From positions 62,001 through 126,000 of the forward strand of contig NZ_LNQC01000081.1 of NCBI RefSeq assembly GCF_001651855.1: a DNA stretch of 64,000 nucleotides, given 5' to 3'. Within the stretch, counting starts at the first letter, position 1, and every line of letters starts with the position of its first letter. Made by a program: the position numbers and the translations under genes. This DNA is from Sinorhizobium americanum (GTDB taxonomy: Bacteria; Pseudomonadota; Alphaproteobacteria; Rhizobiales; Rhizobiaceae). Below the pieces are notes generated by a model. The model was not told the DNA's origin. It saw nothing but the letters and a program-made list of their open reading frames with translations, and did no database searches. Of the stretch, positions 48,919-58,429 are shown one piece after another.

Positions 48919-51900
48919 ATGGCTACGCAGAGCAGCGGCGGCAGTGCGACTTCGTTCACCAATACTCCCCAGGCACAGGACGATACCTACCTCTGGTCAG
49001 AAGACCAGATCCTCGATCTGCAGAACTACGACCCGGTCAACAACACCATCATTCTCGACGTGATGGCGAATGATCTCGGTGGAAAGGCCAAGTCCCTTTT
49101 TTCGGTAGAGGACGGCGACGGCAACCCGATCACCGCGGATTATGATCTACTCGCGAAAGACGTCGGATCGACCGGCGTGTCGGCCTGGGAGAAGACGCTG
49201 CTCGGCAACTGGGTCAGGATCAATAACGGGAAAATCGAATATCGTCTGAGCGACGGAAGCGGAATTCCCGGGGCCGGCGTTGATATCAATTCCCTCTCGG
49301 CCGGCGAAACCATCAAGGACAGCTTCGTTTACGCGATACGGCTCGGCAATGGTACGTTGAGCGAGGCGAATGTGTCGTTGACGCTGACTGGTGCCAATGA
49401 TGCGGCGGCAATCGGAATCGATACGACGGCGACCGCAAAGCTGGCTGTGATCGAAGCAGGGGCGGACGGCGTTGGCGACCCGGATGCCTCCGGCAAGCTC
49501 AGCATTTCGGATGCCGATGCCGGCGAGGCGGTGTTCCGGACGCCGGCGTTGCTCGAAGGCGTCTACGGCAGCTTCAGCTTCGACGCGGCGACCGGCGCGT
49601 GGAGCTACATCCTCGACAACGACCGGGCGGCGACGCAGGCCCTCAAGGAGGGTGAGCCGGTCAGCGACACGCTGACCGTGACGTCGCTGGACGGGACCGC
49701 CAGCCATGCGATCGTCGTCAACATCACCGGCGCAAACGATGCTGCGACTATCGTCGTCGATGCGAGCATTGCCGACGACCGGGCGGTCGTCGAGGCGGGC
49801 GGCGCCGGCAGCGGCGATCCGGATGCCTCCGGCACGCTCAGCGTTGCCGATGTCGACGCCGGCGAGGCGGCGTTCCAGACGCCTGCCTCGCTCGACGGCG
49901 CCTACGGCAGCTTCACGTTCGATCCGGCGACCGGCACCTGGACTTACACGCTCGACAATGATCGGACTGCGACGCAGGCTCTCAAGGAGGATCAGCCGGT
50001 TAGCGACACGCTGAATGTGACGTCGCTGGACGGCACCGCCAGCCATGCGATCGTCGTCAACATCACCGGCAGCAACGATATGGCTGCGATTGTCGTCGAT
50101 ACCTCTGTTGTCGATGATCGCTCGGTCTACGAGGCGGGGACCGCAAGTTCCGGTGACCCGGATGCCTCCGGCACGCTCAGCGTCGCCGATGTCGATGCCG
50201 GCGAGGCGGTGTTCCGGACGCCGGCGTCGCTCGAAGGCGTCTACGGCAGCTTCAGCTTCGACGCGGCGACCGGCGCGTGGAGCTACATCCTCGACAACGA
50301 CCGGGCGGCGACGCAGGCCCTCAAGGAGGGTGAGCCGGTCTGTGACACGCTGACCGTGACGTCGCTGGACGGTACCGCCAGCCATGCGATCGTCGTCAAC
50401 ATCACCGGCGGCAACGATGTTGCGGCAATCGTCGTCGATCCGACCGTGGCGGACGATCGCTCTGTGAGTGAAGCCGGGGTGGCTGGCAACGGTGCCCCGG
50501 ATGCCTCCGGCAAGCTCGGCATCTCGGATGTCGACGCCGGCGAGGCGGCGTTCCAGACGCCGGCCTCGCTCGACGGCGCCTACGGCAGCTTCGCGTTCGA
50601 TCCGGCGACCGGCACCTGGACTTACACGCTCGACAACGGCCGGGCGGCGACGCAGGCGCTCACGGCGGGGCAGTCGGTCAGCGACACGCTGACCGTCACC
50701 TCGCTCGACGGCACCGCCAGCCATGCGATCGTCGTCAACATCACCGGCAGCAACGACGCGGCGGCGATCGTCGTCGACGCGACCGTGGCGGACGACCGAG
50801 GTGTGAGCGAAGCCGGCGCCGCCGGCAGCGGCGACCCGGATGCCTCCGGCAGGCTCAGCGTCGCGGATGTCGATGCCGGCGAGGCGGCGTTCCAGACACC
50901 GGCCTCGCTCGACGGCGCCTATGGTACCTTCGCGTTCGATCCGGCGACCGGCACCTGGAGCTACACGCTCGACAACGGCCGGGCGGCGACGCAGGCGCTC
51001 ACGGCGGGGCAGTCGGTCAGCGACACGCTGACCGTCACCTCGCTCGACGGCACCGCCAGCCATGCGATCGTCGTCAACATCACCGGCAGCAACGACGCGG
51101 CGGCGATCGTCGTCGACGCGACCGTGGTGGACGATCGCTCTGTGAGCGAAGCCGGCGCCGCCGGCAACGGTGACCCGGATGCCTCCGGCAGGCTCAGCGT
51201 CTCGGATGTCGATGCCGGCGAGGCGGCGTTCCAGACGCCGGCCTCGCTCACGGGCATCTACGGTAGTTTCAGTTTCGATGCAGCGACGGGCGAGTGGGAT
51301 TACATACTCGACAACGAGCGGGCAGTGACCCAGGCGCTGACAGCGGGCCAGGCCGTCAGCGACACGCTGACGGTCACCTCGCTCGACGGCACCGCCAGCC
51401 ACGCGATCGTCGTCAACATTACCGGCGCTGACGATGCGCCGCCGAGGCAGGCGCCGACCGACATCAAGTTGACCCCGGTTTTTCCGCCGGACAGCGTCAA
51501 CTTCAATATGTTTCAGTTCAGCGGATCGCTGACTGCAACTGATGTTGACAGCGGCGGATTTATCTTCAGCATCGCTTCGCAGTCTGAGACCGGCCTTTTT
51601 TCGGTCAGCGGTAATACGCTGAGCTCCGGCAGCCTCTCTCCGAGCAGCACCTATACGGTAACCATAAAGGCGGTACAGGTCGGGGATCCGGACGGCTTCG
51701 ACAAGACGGAAACGTTTACGATCGTAACCGGCAGCAATGGCAATAGTTCGCCAAACCTAAGCGTTGCCGATGACGTGCTCTATGGCGGCGGTGGCAGGGA
51801 TATGGTTTTTGGTCTTGGCGGAGACGACACTCTGTTCGGTCAAAGTGGAAACGACACGCTGGACGGTGGCGACGGAAACGACACGCTGGATGGCGGCAGC

Positions 51901-52380
51901 GGCAACAACAACGACCTGACCGGAGGTGCAGGAGACGACATTTTCGTCTTCGAGAAGTTCTCCAGCACTGCCAATCACGTGACCGATTTCAATGCCGGCA
52001 CGAGCAGTACCACCGTGGACAGGCTAGAGTTCGATGTTGGAAGCGGAACCTCCGAGTTTGCCGTCGGCAACAACAATAACGTCGTTGACAATTGCAAGTC
52101 GGGCGACAATGGGGCGATCAATGTCGCGGGAACTGAAGTTGCGATGAAAACTGATGCGAGCGTCACCAATGCCAGCGTTCAGAGCACAATCAATGGCTAC
52201 AACAACATAACGACCGGCGCCTTTTTCGTGTTCCACAATACGGAGATCGGCCATGCAGCGGTCTATTACGACTCTAACCCGAGTGCAGCCGGGGGCGCGG
52301 TGCTTGTTGCCGAACTGGACAATATTACCACGGTGGGCGGCCTTGCAGGCTTCAACTCCGGTGACTTCCTGCTTGTCTAG
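48919..52380 (+). CDS. Large VCBS-repeat/RTX calcium-binding secreted protein
   Basis: An 1153-aa protein with no classical signal peptide. An N-terminal segment (1-159) is followed by six VCBS-type repeats of 113 residues (160-837), a cadherin-like segment (about 850-940) and a C-terminal RTX nonapeptide block with GGDDTLFGQSGNDTLDGG repeats near residues 956-1010. The end would hold the type I secretion signal. Such proteins bind calcium, fold outside the cell and serve as adhesins or matrix proteins. No type I secretion genes are adjacent. Two Cys residues (in repeat 3 and near the end) are unusual for this class. The upstream AT-rich DNA suggests separate origin. Confidence 0.88.
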   Translation: MATQSSGGSATSFTNTPQAQDDTYLWSEDQILDLQNYDPVNNTIILDVMANDLGGKAKSLFSVEDGDGNPITADYDLLAKDVGSTGVSAWEKTLLGNWVRINNGKIEYRLSDGSGIPGAGVDINSLSAGETIKDSFVYAIRLGNGTLSEANVSLTLTGANDAAAIGIDTTATAKLAVIEAGADGVGDPDASGKLSISDADAGEAVFRTPALLEGVYGSFSFDAATGAWSYILDNDRAATQALKEGEPVSDTLTVTSLDGTASHAIVVNITGANDAATIVVDASIADDRAVVEAGGAGSGDPDASGTLSVADVDAGEAAFQTPASLDGAYGSFTFDPATGTWTYTLDNDRTATQALKEDQPVSDTLNVTSLDGTASHAIVVNITGSNDMAAIVVDTSVVDDRSVYEAGTASSGDPDASGTLSVADVDAGEAVFRTPASLEGVYGSFSFDAATGAWSYILDNDRAATQALKEGEPVCDTLTVTSLDGTASHAIVVNITGGNDVAAIVVDPTVADDRSVSEAGVAGNGAPDASGKLGISDVDAGEAAFQTPASLDGAYGSFAFDPATGTWTYTLDNGRAATQALTAGQSVSDTLTVTSLDGTASHAIVVNITGSNDAAAIVVDATVADDRGVSEAGAAGSGDPDASGRLSVADVDAGEAAFQTPASLDGAYGTFAFDPATGTWSYTLDNGRAATQALTAGQSVSDTLTVTSLDGTASHAIVVNITGSNDAAAIVVDATVVDDRSVSEAGAAGNGDPDASGRLSVSDVDAGEAAFQTPASLTGIYGSFSFDAATGEWDYILDNERAVTQALTAGQAVSDTLTVTSLDGTASHAIVVNITGADDAPPRQAPTDIKLTPVFPPDSVNFNMFQFSGSLTATDVDSGGFIFSIASQSETGLFSVSGNTLSSGSLSPSSTYTVTIKAVQVGDPDGFDKTETFTIVTGSNGNSSPNLSVADDVLYGGGGRDMVFGLGGDDTLFGQSGNDTLDGGDGNDTLDGGSGNNNDLTGGAGDDIFVFEKFSSTANHVTDFNAGTSSTTVDRLEFDVGSGTSEFAVGNNNNVVDNCKSGDNGAINVAGTEVAMKTDASVTNASVQSTINGYNNITTGAFFVFHNTEIGHAAVYYDSNPSAAGGAVLVAELDNITTVGGLAGFNSGDFLLV
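49396..51429 (+). repeat. Six tandem 339-bp (113-aa) VCBS units
   Basis: Units start at 49396, 49735, 50074, 50413, 50752 and 51091, always 339 bases apart with no insertion or deletion. Each carries a DPDASG block, GEAxFxTPASL, YGSFxFD, LDN, SDTLTVTSLDGTASHAIVVN and ITG. Units 1 and 3 share one middle version (LEGVYGSFSFDAATGAWSYI); units 2, 4 and 5 share another (LDGAYGxFxFDPATGTW); unit 6 is mixed. About 165 bases from 50623 recur without visible change 339 bases later. The pattern suggests recent unequal exchange or gene conversion. Confidence 0.92.
51784..51948 (+). other. RTX nonapeptide calcium-binding block
   Basis: The encoded segment GGGRDMVFGLGGDDTLFG continues with further Gly-Gly-x-Gly-x-Asp-x type nonapeptides to GGAGDDIFVFEKF. 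These repeats form calcium-loaded parallel beta rolls outside the cell and are the hallmark of type I secreted RTX proteins. Confidence 0.88.
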
Positions 52381-52416
52381 CCGCTTCGGATGAGAGCACT
52401 TGCCCTATGCGGACGG

Positions 52417-52464
52417 AAGCCCGGGAGGTCGCCTGGTCTCCGTCTTGTTCACTCTCTCGGGCTT
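52417..52464. terminator. Possible weak terminator between convergent genes
   Basis: AAGCCCGGGAG (52417-52427) pairs with CTCTCGGGCTT (52454-52464) apart from one G-T pair, across a 26-base loop. It lies between the RTX gene and the convergent fused dioxygenase. The long loop and lack of a T-run make it uncertain. Confidence 0.35.
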
Positions 52465-54040
52465 AAACACCCAATCCGGCGAGCCACGGGCGAATGACGG
52501 CGACGTCTTCCGGCCCGATGCCGTGCCCGGTGTCGAGGTCGACGGCCTCAAAATTCGCGCCGCTTTCCCGCAGTTCCGTCTGCAATTGCGGCGCATGTCT
52601 GCCGTAGATGTCGTCCTTGCCGGTCAGCATCAGGACATTCGTGCCCGAGAGGTCCGCCTTCGGCGCATCCTCGAGGGCCGCCATGGCCCGCATCAGCACC
52701 GCATTCCTGATGGCGCCCGGGTGAAGGAGCATGACGGCCGCGAGCAGATTGGCGCCGTTCGAATAGCCGATGAACACGGTCCTTGCGAGATCCAGCCCGT
52801 AGGTCTCGCGCGCCTCCTCGACGAAAGCGGCGAAGGCTTCTGCTTCCGAGCGGATGTCGCGCTGGTCGAACGTGGTCATCGAGAGGCGGCGAAACCAGCG
52901 GGGAAAGCCTTCCTCGGTGCTGCGGCCGCGCAGGCCGATCAGCGTCGCGCGCGGATCGAGCTGGTGGCCGAAGGGGAGCATGTCGGTCTCGTTGCCGCCG
53001 CTGCCGTGCAGCAGCACGAAGCTCCGGTCGTTCATCCGCTCCGGATGATAGAAGCGGTGGATGAAGGGCAGGTCACGGAGCGTCAGCCGGGGCTCACCGG
53101 GAAGCGCGAATTGCGGTAGCCGGACCACGGTCGCGGCGGGATCGCTGCTCAAATGCGGCGGCAGAAAGAGTTTGGAACCGAGCGCGTCGGGAAGTTCATC
53201 GACCGCAAAGCCGGGGCCGTCGGTGGCCAGTTCGTAAAGTGAACCGCCAGGCTCGCGCACATAGAGCGAGAAGAAATACTTCCGGTCGTGGGCATTGGTG
53301 GCGCCGGCGTGTTCCTGCTCGAGATCGGCGCGCACCGCAAGGACCGTCCCCTCGTCCGGGGCGCGGAAGGCGATGTGATCGATCGTCCCGGTGCCGGGCG
53401 CGGCAGCCCAGAAGCCGGTCGCGTCGCGCACGTCGACAACATCGCCGGATGAGGAGACGAGGCGATGGATCGTCTCCGTCGCAGCGGCCTCGCGATAGCC
53501 GAAATGGCTCTGAAGAAAATGCGCCGTTTCCTTCGGCTTTTCGGTGAGCACGGTGGCTCCACGCAGGCGCCTGATCGAATCCGATTCCGGAATGTCGCGG
53601 CTCGCCCAGGGCGCCGGCTCGGCGAGCGCGTCAGTGCCGACCAGCTTGACGATCACCCCGTCCGGGTCCTTGAGCCGCAGCACCGGTTCGCCGAACTCCT
53701 GTGCCGGGCCGGTCGCCTGGATGTTGAACTGCAGGGCGCGCGTCAGCCAGAAGCCGATGCTCTGCGTCGGGATGGCGAAGGCGATCTCGCTCGGCTGGCC
53801 GGAGCCGACGCGCCCCGGCGAGCCATCCTCCCAGATCAGGAAGGAGACGAGCGAGCCGGGCGATCCCGACGCATCGCCGTAGAAGAGATGCAACTGATTG
53901 GGATCTTCGAAGCCGCCGGTTCGCTTGACGAGGTGCAGGCCGAGGAATCCGACATAGAAGTCGACATTTGCCTGGACCCTGCGGCTGATCAGCGTGATGT
54001 GGTGAATGCCGCTGGTCACGGTCTTAGCCCTCCTTGCCAC
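52463..54040 (-). CDS. Fusion of MhqO-like VOC dioxygenase with MhqD-like carboxylesterase
   Basis: A 525-aa two-part protein. Residues 1 to about 310 are a VOC ring-cleaving dioxygenase ([52 protein letters not shown]). Residues from about 330 to the end are an alpha/beta hydrolase of the phospholipase/carboxylesterase type, with oxyanion turn LLHGSGGNE, nucleophile GYSNGANLL, acid in GKDDIYG and His in DTGHGIGPED. In Bacillus, separate mhqO and mhqD genes resist quinones; this gene joins the two. It converges on the RTX gene. The start at 54040 is likely (MARRAKTVTSGIHH). Confidence 0.87.
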   Translation of the reverse strand: MARRAKTVTSGIHHITLISRRVQANVDFYVGFLGLHLVKRTGGFEDPNQLHLFYGDASGSPGSLVSFLIWEDGSPGRVGSGQPSEIAFAIPTQSIGFWLTRALQFNIQATGPAQEFGEPVLRLKDPDGVIVKLVGTDALAEPAPWASRDIPESDSIRRLRGATVLTEKPKETAHFLQSHFGYREAAATETIHRLVSSSGDVVDVRDATGFWAAAPGTGTIDHIAFRAPDEGTVLAVRADLEQEHAGATNAHDRKYFFSLYVREPGGSLYELATDGPGFAVDELPDALGSKLFLPPHLSSDPAATVVRLPQFALPGEPRLTLRDLPFIHRFYHPERMNDRSFVLLHGSGGNETDMLPFGHQLDPRATLIGLRGRSTEEGFPRWFRRLSMTTFDQRDIRSEAEAFAAFVEEARETYGLDLARTVFIGYSNGANLLAAVMLLHPGAIRNAVLMRAMAALEDAPKADLSGTNVLMLTGKDDIYGRHAPQLQTELRESGANFEAVDLDTGHGIGPEDVAVIRPWLAGLGV

Positions 54041-54087
54041 CGTTGTGGCGGTTCATTGCCAAAGGATCGATCAAGCCGGAATGTGGA

Positions 54088-54948
54088 TCAATCCCGTTTT
54101 CCGGTGAGGAAGGAGCGGAACGCCTCGCCGTGATCCGGGTGCCAGCGCGAAAGGGGAGGGCGGTTCTCGACGATGTCGCCGACCGCCCACAGGATGCGCT
54201 TTTCGTCGGTGGGCCTTTCGACTTCATTGTCGGGGCAGAGAATGTAGAAATCGCCGCGGCTGAGGCTTTCCAGCATGAAATCGACTGTCTGTTCGGGCGT
54301 CCAGGCGCCGGCCGGCTTTTCGGGGCGGCCATGCGCGGTCAGCCCCGTGTAGACGAAGCCGGGGATCAACAGATGCGCATTGACCTGGCAGTTCTCGGTA
54401 TTGCGCAACTCGTGCTGCAGCGCCTCAGTGAAGACCTTCACGCCGGCCTTCGAGACATTGTAGGCCGGGTCTCCGGGTGGCGTGGTGATTCCCTGCTTGG
54501 AGCCGGTATTGATGATCAGCGCCGGCTCGCCATGGGCGATCATGGCGGGCGCGAAAACGCGCGAGCCGTTGATGACGCCCCACAGATTGACGCCGAGCAC
54601 CGATTCCCAGTTCTCCAGCGGGCCGAACATGGAGCTGCCGGGCTGAATGCCGGCATTGTTCATCAGCACATGCACGTGGCCGAACCGCTCGTACGTCGCC
54701 CGCGCCAGGGCCACCAGTTCATCGGGCCGGGAGATGTCCGTGGCGATTGCGGCGACGTCAGCCGCTCCGCCCGGGGCAAGCTTCGCCACTTCCGCCGCGG
54801 CCGCCTGCAGCCGCTCGCCGGCGAGATCGGCCAGCACGACCTTCATGCCGCGATCAGCGAAACATTTCGCTGCGGCAAGCCCGATACCGGAGGCGGAGCC
54901 GGTGACGACGGCGAGGTTGTTTTTGGCGATGGCGGAAAAGGACAACAT
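54088..54948 (-). CDS. Short-chain dehydrogenase/reductase
   Basis: A 286-aa classical SDR. The coenzyme motif is VTGSASGIGLAAAK, with NNAG at about residue 96; the catalytic Ser lies in NTGSKQGIT and the Tyr-x-x-x-Lys in DPAYNVSKAGVKVF. Asp at the end of the second strand (VLADLAGERL) favours NAD. It oxidises or reduces an alcohol/ketone; the substrate is not known. It lies 47 bases downstream-side of the fused dioxygenase gene, on the same strand, so the two may be co-transcribed. Confidence 0.87.
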   Translation of the reverse strand: MLSFSAIAKNNLAVVTGSASGIGLAAAKCFADRGMKVVLADLAGERLQAAAAEVAKLAPGGAADVAAIATDISRPDELVALARATYERFGHVHVLMNNAGIQPGSSMFGPLENWESVLGVNLWGVINGSRVFAPAMIAHGEPALIINTGSKQGITTPPGDPAYNVSKAGVKVFTEALQHELRNTENCQVNAHLLIPGFVYTGLTAHGRPEKPAGAWTPEQTVDFMLESLSRGDFYILCPDNEVERPTDEKRILWAVGDIVENRPPLSRWHPDHGEAFRSFLTGKRD

Positions 54949-55099
54949 GGTTCACAATCCTGCTTGCGACGGTCGATCGACGAGAGATAGGGCCCGGCGA
55001 CGCACAAGTCCATGAGGGATGGACGCCGCCATTTCCTCGAAGCATTCTCCCGCCTGCCCGGTCGTTGAGTGCGCGCGTCCACCCCCCGCGAGACATTCC

Positions 55100-55852
55100 A
55101 TGACTGTTGAAGGCAAGTTCGGCAAAGCCATACCCTGTCAGAACTGTCCCCTGCGGCCGCTTGAGGTGTTCCGTCCTTTCACAGGTGAGGAACTTGCCTT
55201 CGTGTCGGACTTCAAGATCGGCGAGCAAACGGTCGAAAGCGGCGGGACCATCCTTGCCGAGGGCGAGACGAGCGCACATCTCTTCACCGTGCTTTCCGGC
55301 TGGGGGTTCCGCTACAAAATGCTGGACGATGGCCGCCGGCAGATTCTGAACTATGTGATGCCCGGCGACATGGTCGGATTGCAGGGCAGTCTCATGGGAG
55401 AGATGCAGCACTCGATCGAGGCGCTGTCGCCGGTTACCCTGTGCGTGTTCAAGCGAAGCCGGCTTGCCGAGCTCTACCGCCTCTATCCTGAACTCGCCTA
55501 TGACCTGACCTGGATCGCCGCCCGTGAGGAGCGTATTTTGGACGAGAACCTCTTGAGCATCGGCCGGCGTTCCGCGCTCGAACGGGCGGCCTATCTCGTC
55601 GCCTTTCTCTATCAGAGGGCAGAGACGCTGGAGCTTTTTCGTGGCGGCCGCGGCGTCATACCGGTCACACAGCAACATCTTGCCGATACGCTCGGCCTGT
55701 CGATCGTCCACACCAACAAGACCCTCAGGAAACTGGCCGCGCTGAATCTCCTTCGCTGGGTCGACAAAGGCTGCAATGTCCTCGACATCGACGGCCTGTT
55801 GGAATTGGCCGGATGGGAGGGGTTCAGCGAAACGAAGCGGCCGCTGATTTGA
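55100..55852 (+). CDS. Crp/Fnr-family transcriptional regulator
   Basis: A 250-aa regulator. An N-terminal Cys pair (PCQNCPLRPLEVF) precedes a cyclic-nucleotide-binding-like beta roll (FTVLSGWGFRYKMLDDGRRQILNYVMPGDMVGL). The C-terminal winged helix has VTQQHLADTLGLSIVHTNKTLRKL. FNR needs four Cys for its iron-sulfur cluster; here only two lie near the N-terminus, with one more at about residue 120, so oxygen sensing is not assured. The start at 55100 is picked by family length; the ribosome site is weak. It is divergent from the SDR gene and may regulate it. Confidence 0.86.
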   Translation: MTVEGKFGKAIPCQNCPLRPLEVFRPFTGEELAFVSDFKIGEQTVESGGTILAEGETSAHLFTVLSGWGFRYKMLDDGRRQILNYVMPGDMVGLQGSLMGEMQHSIEALSPVTLCVFKRSRLAELYRLYPELAYDLTWIAAREERILDENLLSIGRRSALERAAYLVAFLYQRAETLELFRGGRGVIPVTQQHLADTLGLSIVHTNKTLRKLAALNLLRWVDKGCNVLDIDGLLELAGWEGFSETKRPLI

Positions 55853-55975
55853 CGCGGAGTGCACGGCGCGAGGAGCGCGACATGTCTTTTTTAAATGCGG
55901 GGTCTATCCGTCTGGCCTAGCGTGCGCGAAGTGGTCGGGTCTCGGCAGAGCGAGGAGACCGAGGGATGCAAATAG

Positions 55976-56359
55976 ATGACAAGTCAGATTTCGCCGGCCA
56001 TCGAATCGGTCCTCGTTCTCGAGGATAATTTCCTCATCGCCATGGATATGGGAGAAATCCTCGGTGCGCTCGGCGTCAAGAAAGTGCACATCGCCACCAC
56101 CGTCGAGAAGGCGATGGAGATCGTCGCGGCACACCCGGTCGACTTCGCGGTTCTCGATATCAATCTCGGCGACGAGACGAGCTTCGCCGTTGCCGAATCG
56201 CTGATGGCGCGGGGGATCAACTTCGGATTTACCAGCGGCTACAGCGATTTGCTTACTCTGCCCGGCCATCTCCGCGAGATTCCGCGGATCGAAAAGCCTT
56301 TCAGCGAGGGCAGTCTCAGCAGCCTCATCGCGGCCGCTTTCCGCCCCGGAAACCCTTAA
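55976..56359 (+). CDS. Single-domain response regulator (CheY-like)
   Basis: A 127-aa receiver domain with no output domain. The acidic pocket is LEDNFL, the phosphorylation Asp is in AVLDINLGDETSF, the conserved Thr/Ser is in GFTSGYSD and the Lys is in RIEKPFSE. Such proteins pass phosphate or regulate partner kinases. There is no histidine kinase gene beside it. It follows the Crp/Fnr gene by 123 bases in the same direction and converges on cysQ. Such orphan receivers are frequent in rhizobia. Confidence 0.87.
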   Translation: MTSQISPAIESVLVLEDNFLIAMDMGEILGALGVKKVHIATTVEKAMEIVAAHPVDFAVLDINLGDETSFAVAESLMARGINFGFTSGYSDLLTLPGHLREIPRIEKPFSEGSLSSLIAAAFRPGNP

Positions 56360-56367
56360 GCGGCGAA

Positions 56368-57141
56368 TCACATCCTGCCGCGTGCGACGAACCAGGGATT
56401 GGCGAAGTCGCTATCGTTCGGCTGGTTGCGCTTCCCATAGGCGAGCGGACTGCCTTCGATGACGATCGTTTCGCCGCCTGCCGCGCGGAGAATAGCATCG
56501 CCGGCGGCGGTATCCCACTCCATCGTGCGGCTGAAGCGCGGATAGATGTCGGCCTTGCCCTCGGCGAGCAGGCAGAACTTCAGCGACGAGCCGACCGCCT
56601 CGTAGTCGTTGATGCCGTTTTCGGCGAGGTGGGCGAGCGTTTCGGCGCTGTTGTGCCACCGGCTGATCAGCGCAACCGGTCGCCCGCCGCATGGGCGGCA
56701 GCCGATAGGCTGCCAGGATCCGATCTGGCCGCCTTCGACCGGCGCCTTTCGCGCCATTCCGCGGCTTGCTGCATGGATCACCCTGAGAGCCGGCGCATGG
56801 ACGACACCCGCCACGGGAATCCCGTTTTCGATGAGCGCGATGTTGACCGTGAAGTGATCATTGCGCTCGACAAATTCTTTGGTGCCATCGAGAGGATCGA
56901 CGAGGAAGAATCGCTTGCCGGCAATGTTCGGAACGTGCCCGGCCGCGACGGCTTCCTCGGCGATGACGGGTATGTCGGGAAAGGCGGTGGCAAGCTCGTC
57001 AAGGATGATGCGCTCGGCGCGGTGATCCGCGTCGGTCACGGGCGAGGTGTCCGCCTTGTAGGTCACGGCCGGTCCGGCATTGTAGATTTCCATGATCGCA
57101 CGCCCGGCCGCGATCGCCGATCGTTCCAAAATCTCCAGCAT
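56368..57141 (-). CDS. cysQ: 3'(2'),5'-bisphosphate nucleotidase (CysQ)
   Basis: A 257-aa inositol-monophosphatase-fold enzyme. Metal-binding motifs are DPLDGTKEFVERNDHFTVNIAL and MEWDTAAGDAIL, with the opening Glu in VIAEEAVA. CysQ removes the 3'-phosphate of PAP/PAPS, recycling the by-product of sulfate assimilation, and limits PAPS toxicity. The KEFV sequence following DPLDGT favours CysQ over inositol monophosphatase. It stands alone, convergent with the response regulator. The start has no strong ribosome site. Confidence 0.9.
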   Translation of the reverse strand: MLEILERSAIAAGRAIMEIYNAGPAVTYKADTSPVTDADHRAERIILDELATAFPDIPVIAEEAVAAGHVPNIAGKRFFLVDPLDGTKEFVERNDHFTVNIALIENGIPVAGVVHAPALRVIHAASRGMARKAPVEGGQIGSWQPIGCRPCGGRPVALISRWHNSAETLAHLAENGINDYEAVGSSLKFCLLAEGKADIYPRFSRTMEWDTAAGDAILRAAGGETIVIEGSPLAYGKRNQPNDSDFANPWFVARGRM

Positions 57142-57522
57142 CGTTCCCCTGCTCTGAGGTGTATTGCGGCGGCACTCCGTGCGGGTGGCCGATGGTTCTA
57201 AATCACGATGCGCTAGACCAGATCAACTGCAAACCAACGGAGAGGAAGTCATGCCTTTTCGTCATGGGTTGATGCCGCCGATACCGCGGTTCTTCCGTTT
57301 CCGGGCGAAAATTGATCATTTTCAGAGTGAGAGCTGCAATTTTTTTGGTTTTTCTGGCAGGAAAAACGTCAAATCGATTTTATCGCGGAAGAATCTGCGG
57401 GCGCCGCAATTTTTGACTTTCATTTTCGCTTGAAAGAGGTATGAAATCCTCTAGAGCACGCTCATGAAGGAAAACTAATAAAAAGAGATCGGACCAATAG
57501 GATCCGGTCCAGGGGAAGATTG
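57142..57522 (+). promoter_or_regulatory. 381-bp AT-rich leader of the liv operon
   Basis: The interval between cysQ and livH has AT-rich stretches and two stem-loops: a near-dyad GAAAATTGATCATTTTC (57307-57323) and GTTTTTC-TGGCAG-GAAAAAC (57348-57367). It overlaps a 60-aa frame given separately. A palindrome-like GGACCAATAGGATCCGGTCC lies at 57491-57510. The livH ribosome site is AGGGGAAG. It may hold promoter and post-transcriptional control of livH. Confidence 0.5.
57251..57433 (+). CDS. Possible 60-aa leader peptide, Phe/Arg-rich
   Basis: A short frame with GAGAGGAAG 3 bases upstream of ATG, beginning MPFRHGLMPPIPRFFRFRAK. It has about eleven Phe and many Arg/Lys residues and no membrane helix. 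It ends 90 bases before livH. It could be a true small protein, a regulatory upstream frame, or chance. The AT-rich second half makes coding doubtful. No family is recognised. Confidence 0.28.
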   Translation: MPFRHGLMPPIPRFFRFRAKIDHFQSESCNFFGFSGRKNVKSILSRKNLRAPQFLTFIFA

Positions 57523-58425
<903 letters not shown>

Positions 58426-58429
58426 TTCC

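Noticed and set aside
49147-51402. 751-codon frame opposite the RTX repeats
   Set aside because: It repeats only because the sense repeats do; no independent support.
49396-51429. Regular repeats considered as a CRISPR or minisatellite
   Set aside because: Units are 339 bp, coding, and have no variable spacers; they are protein-domain repeats.
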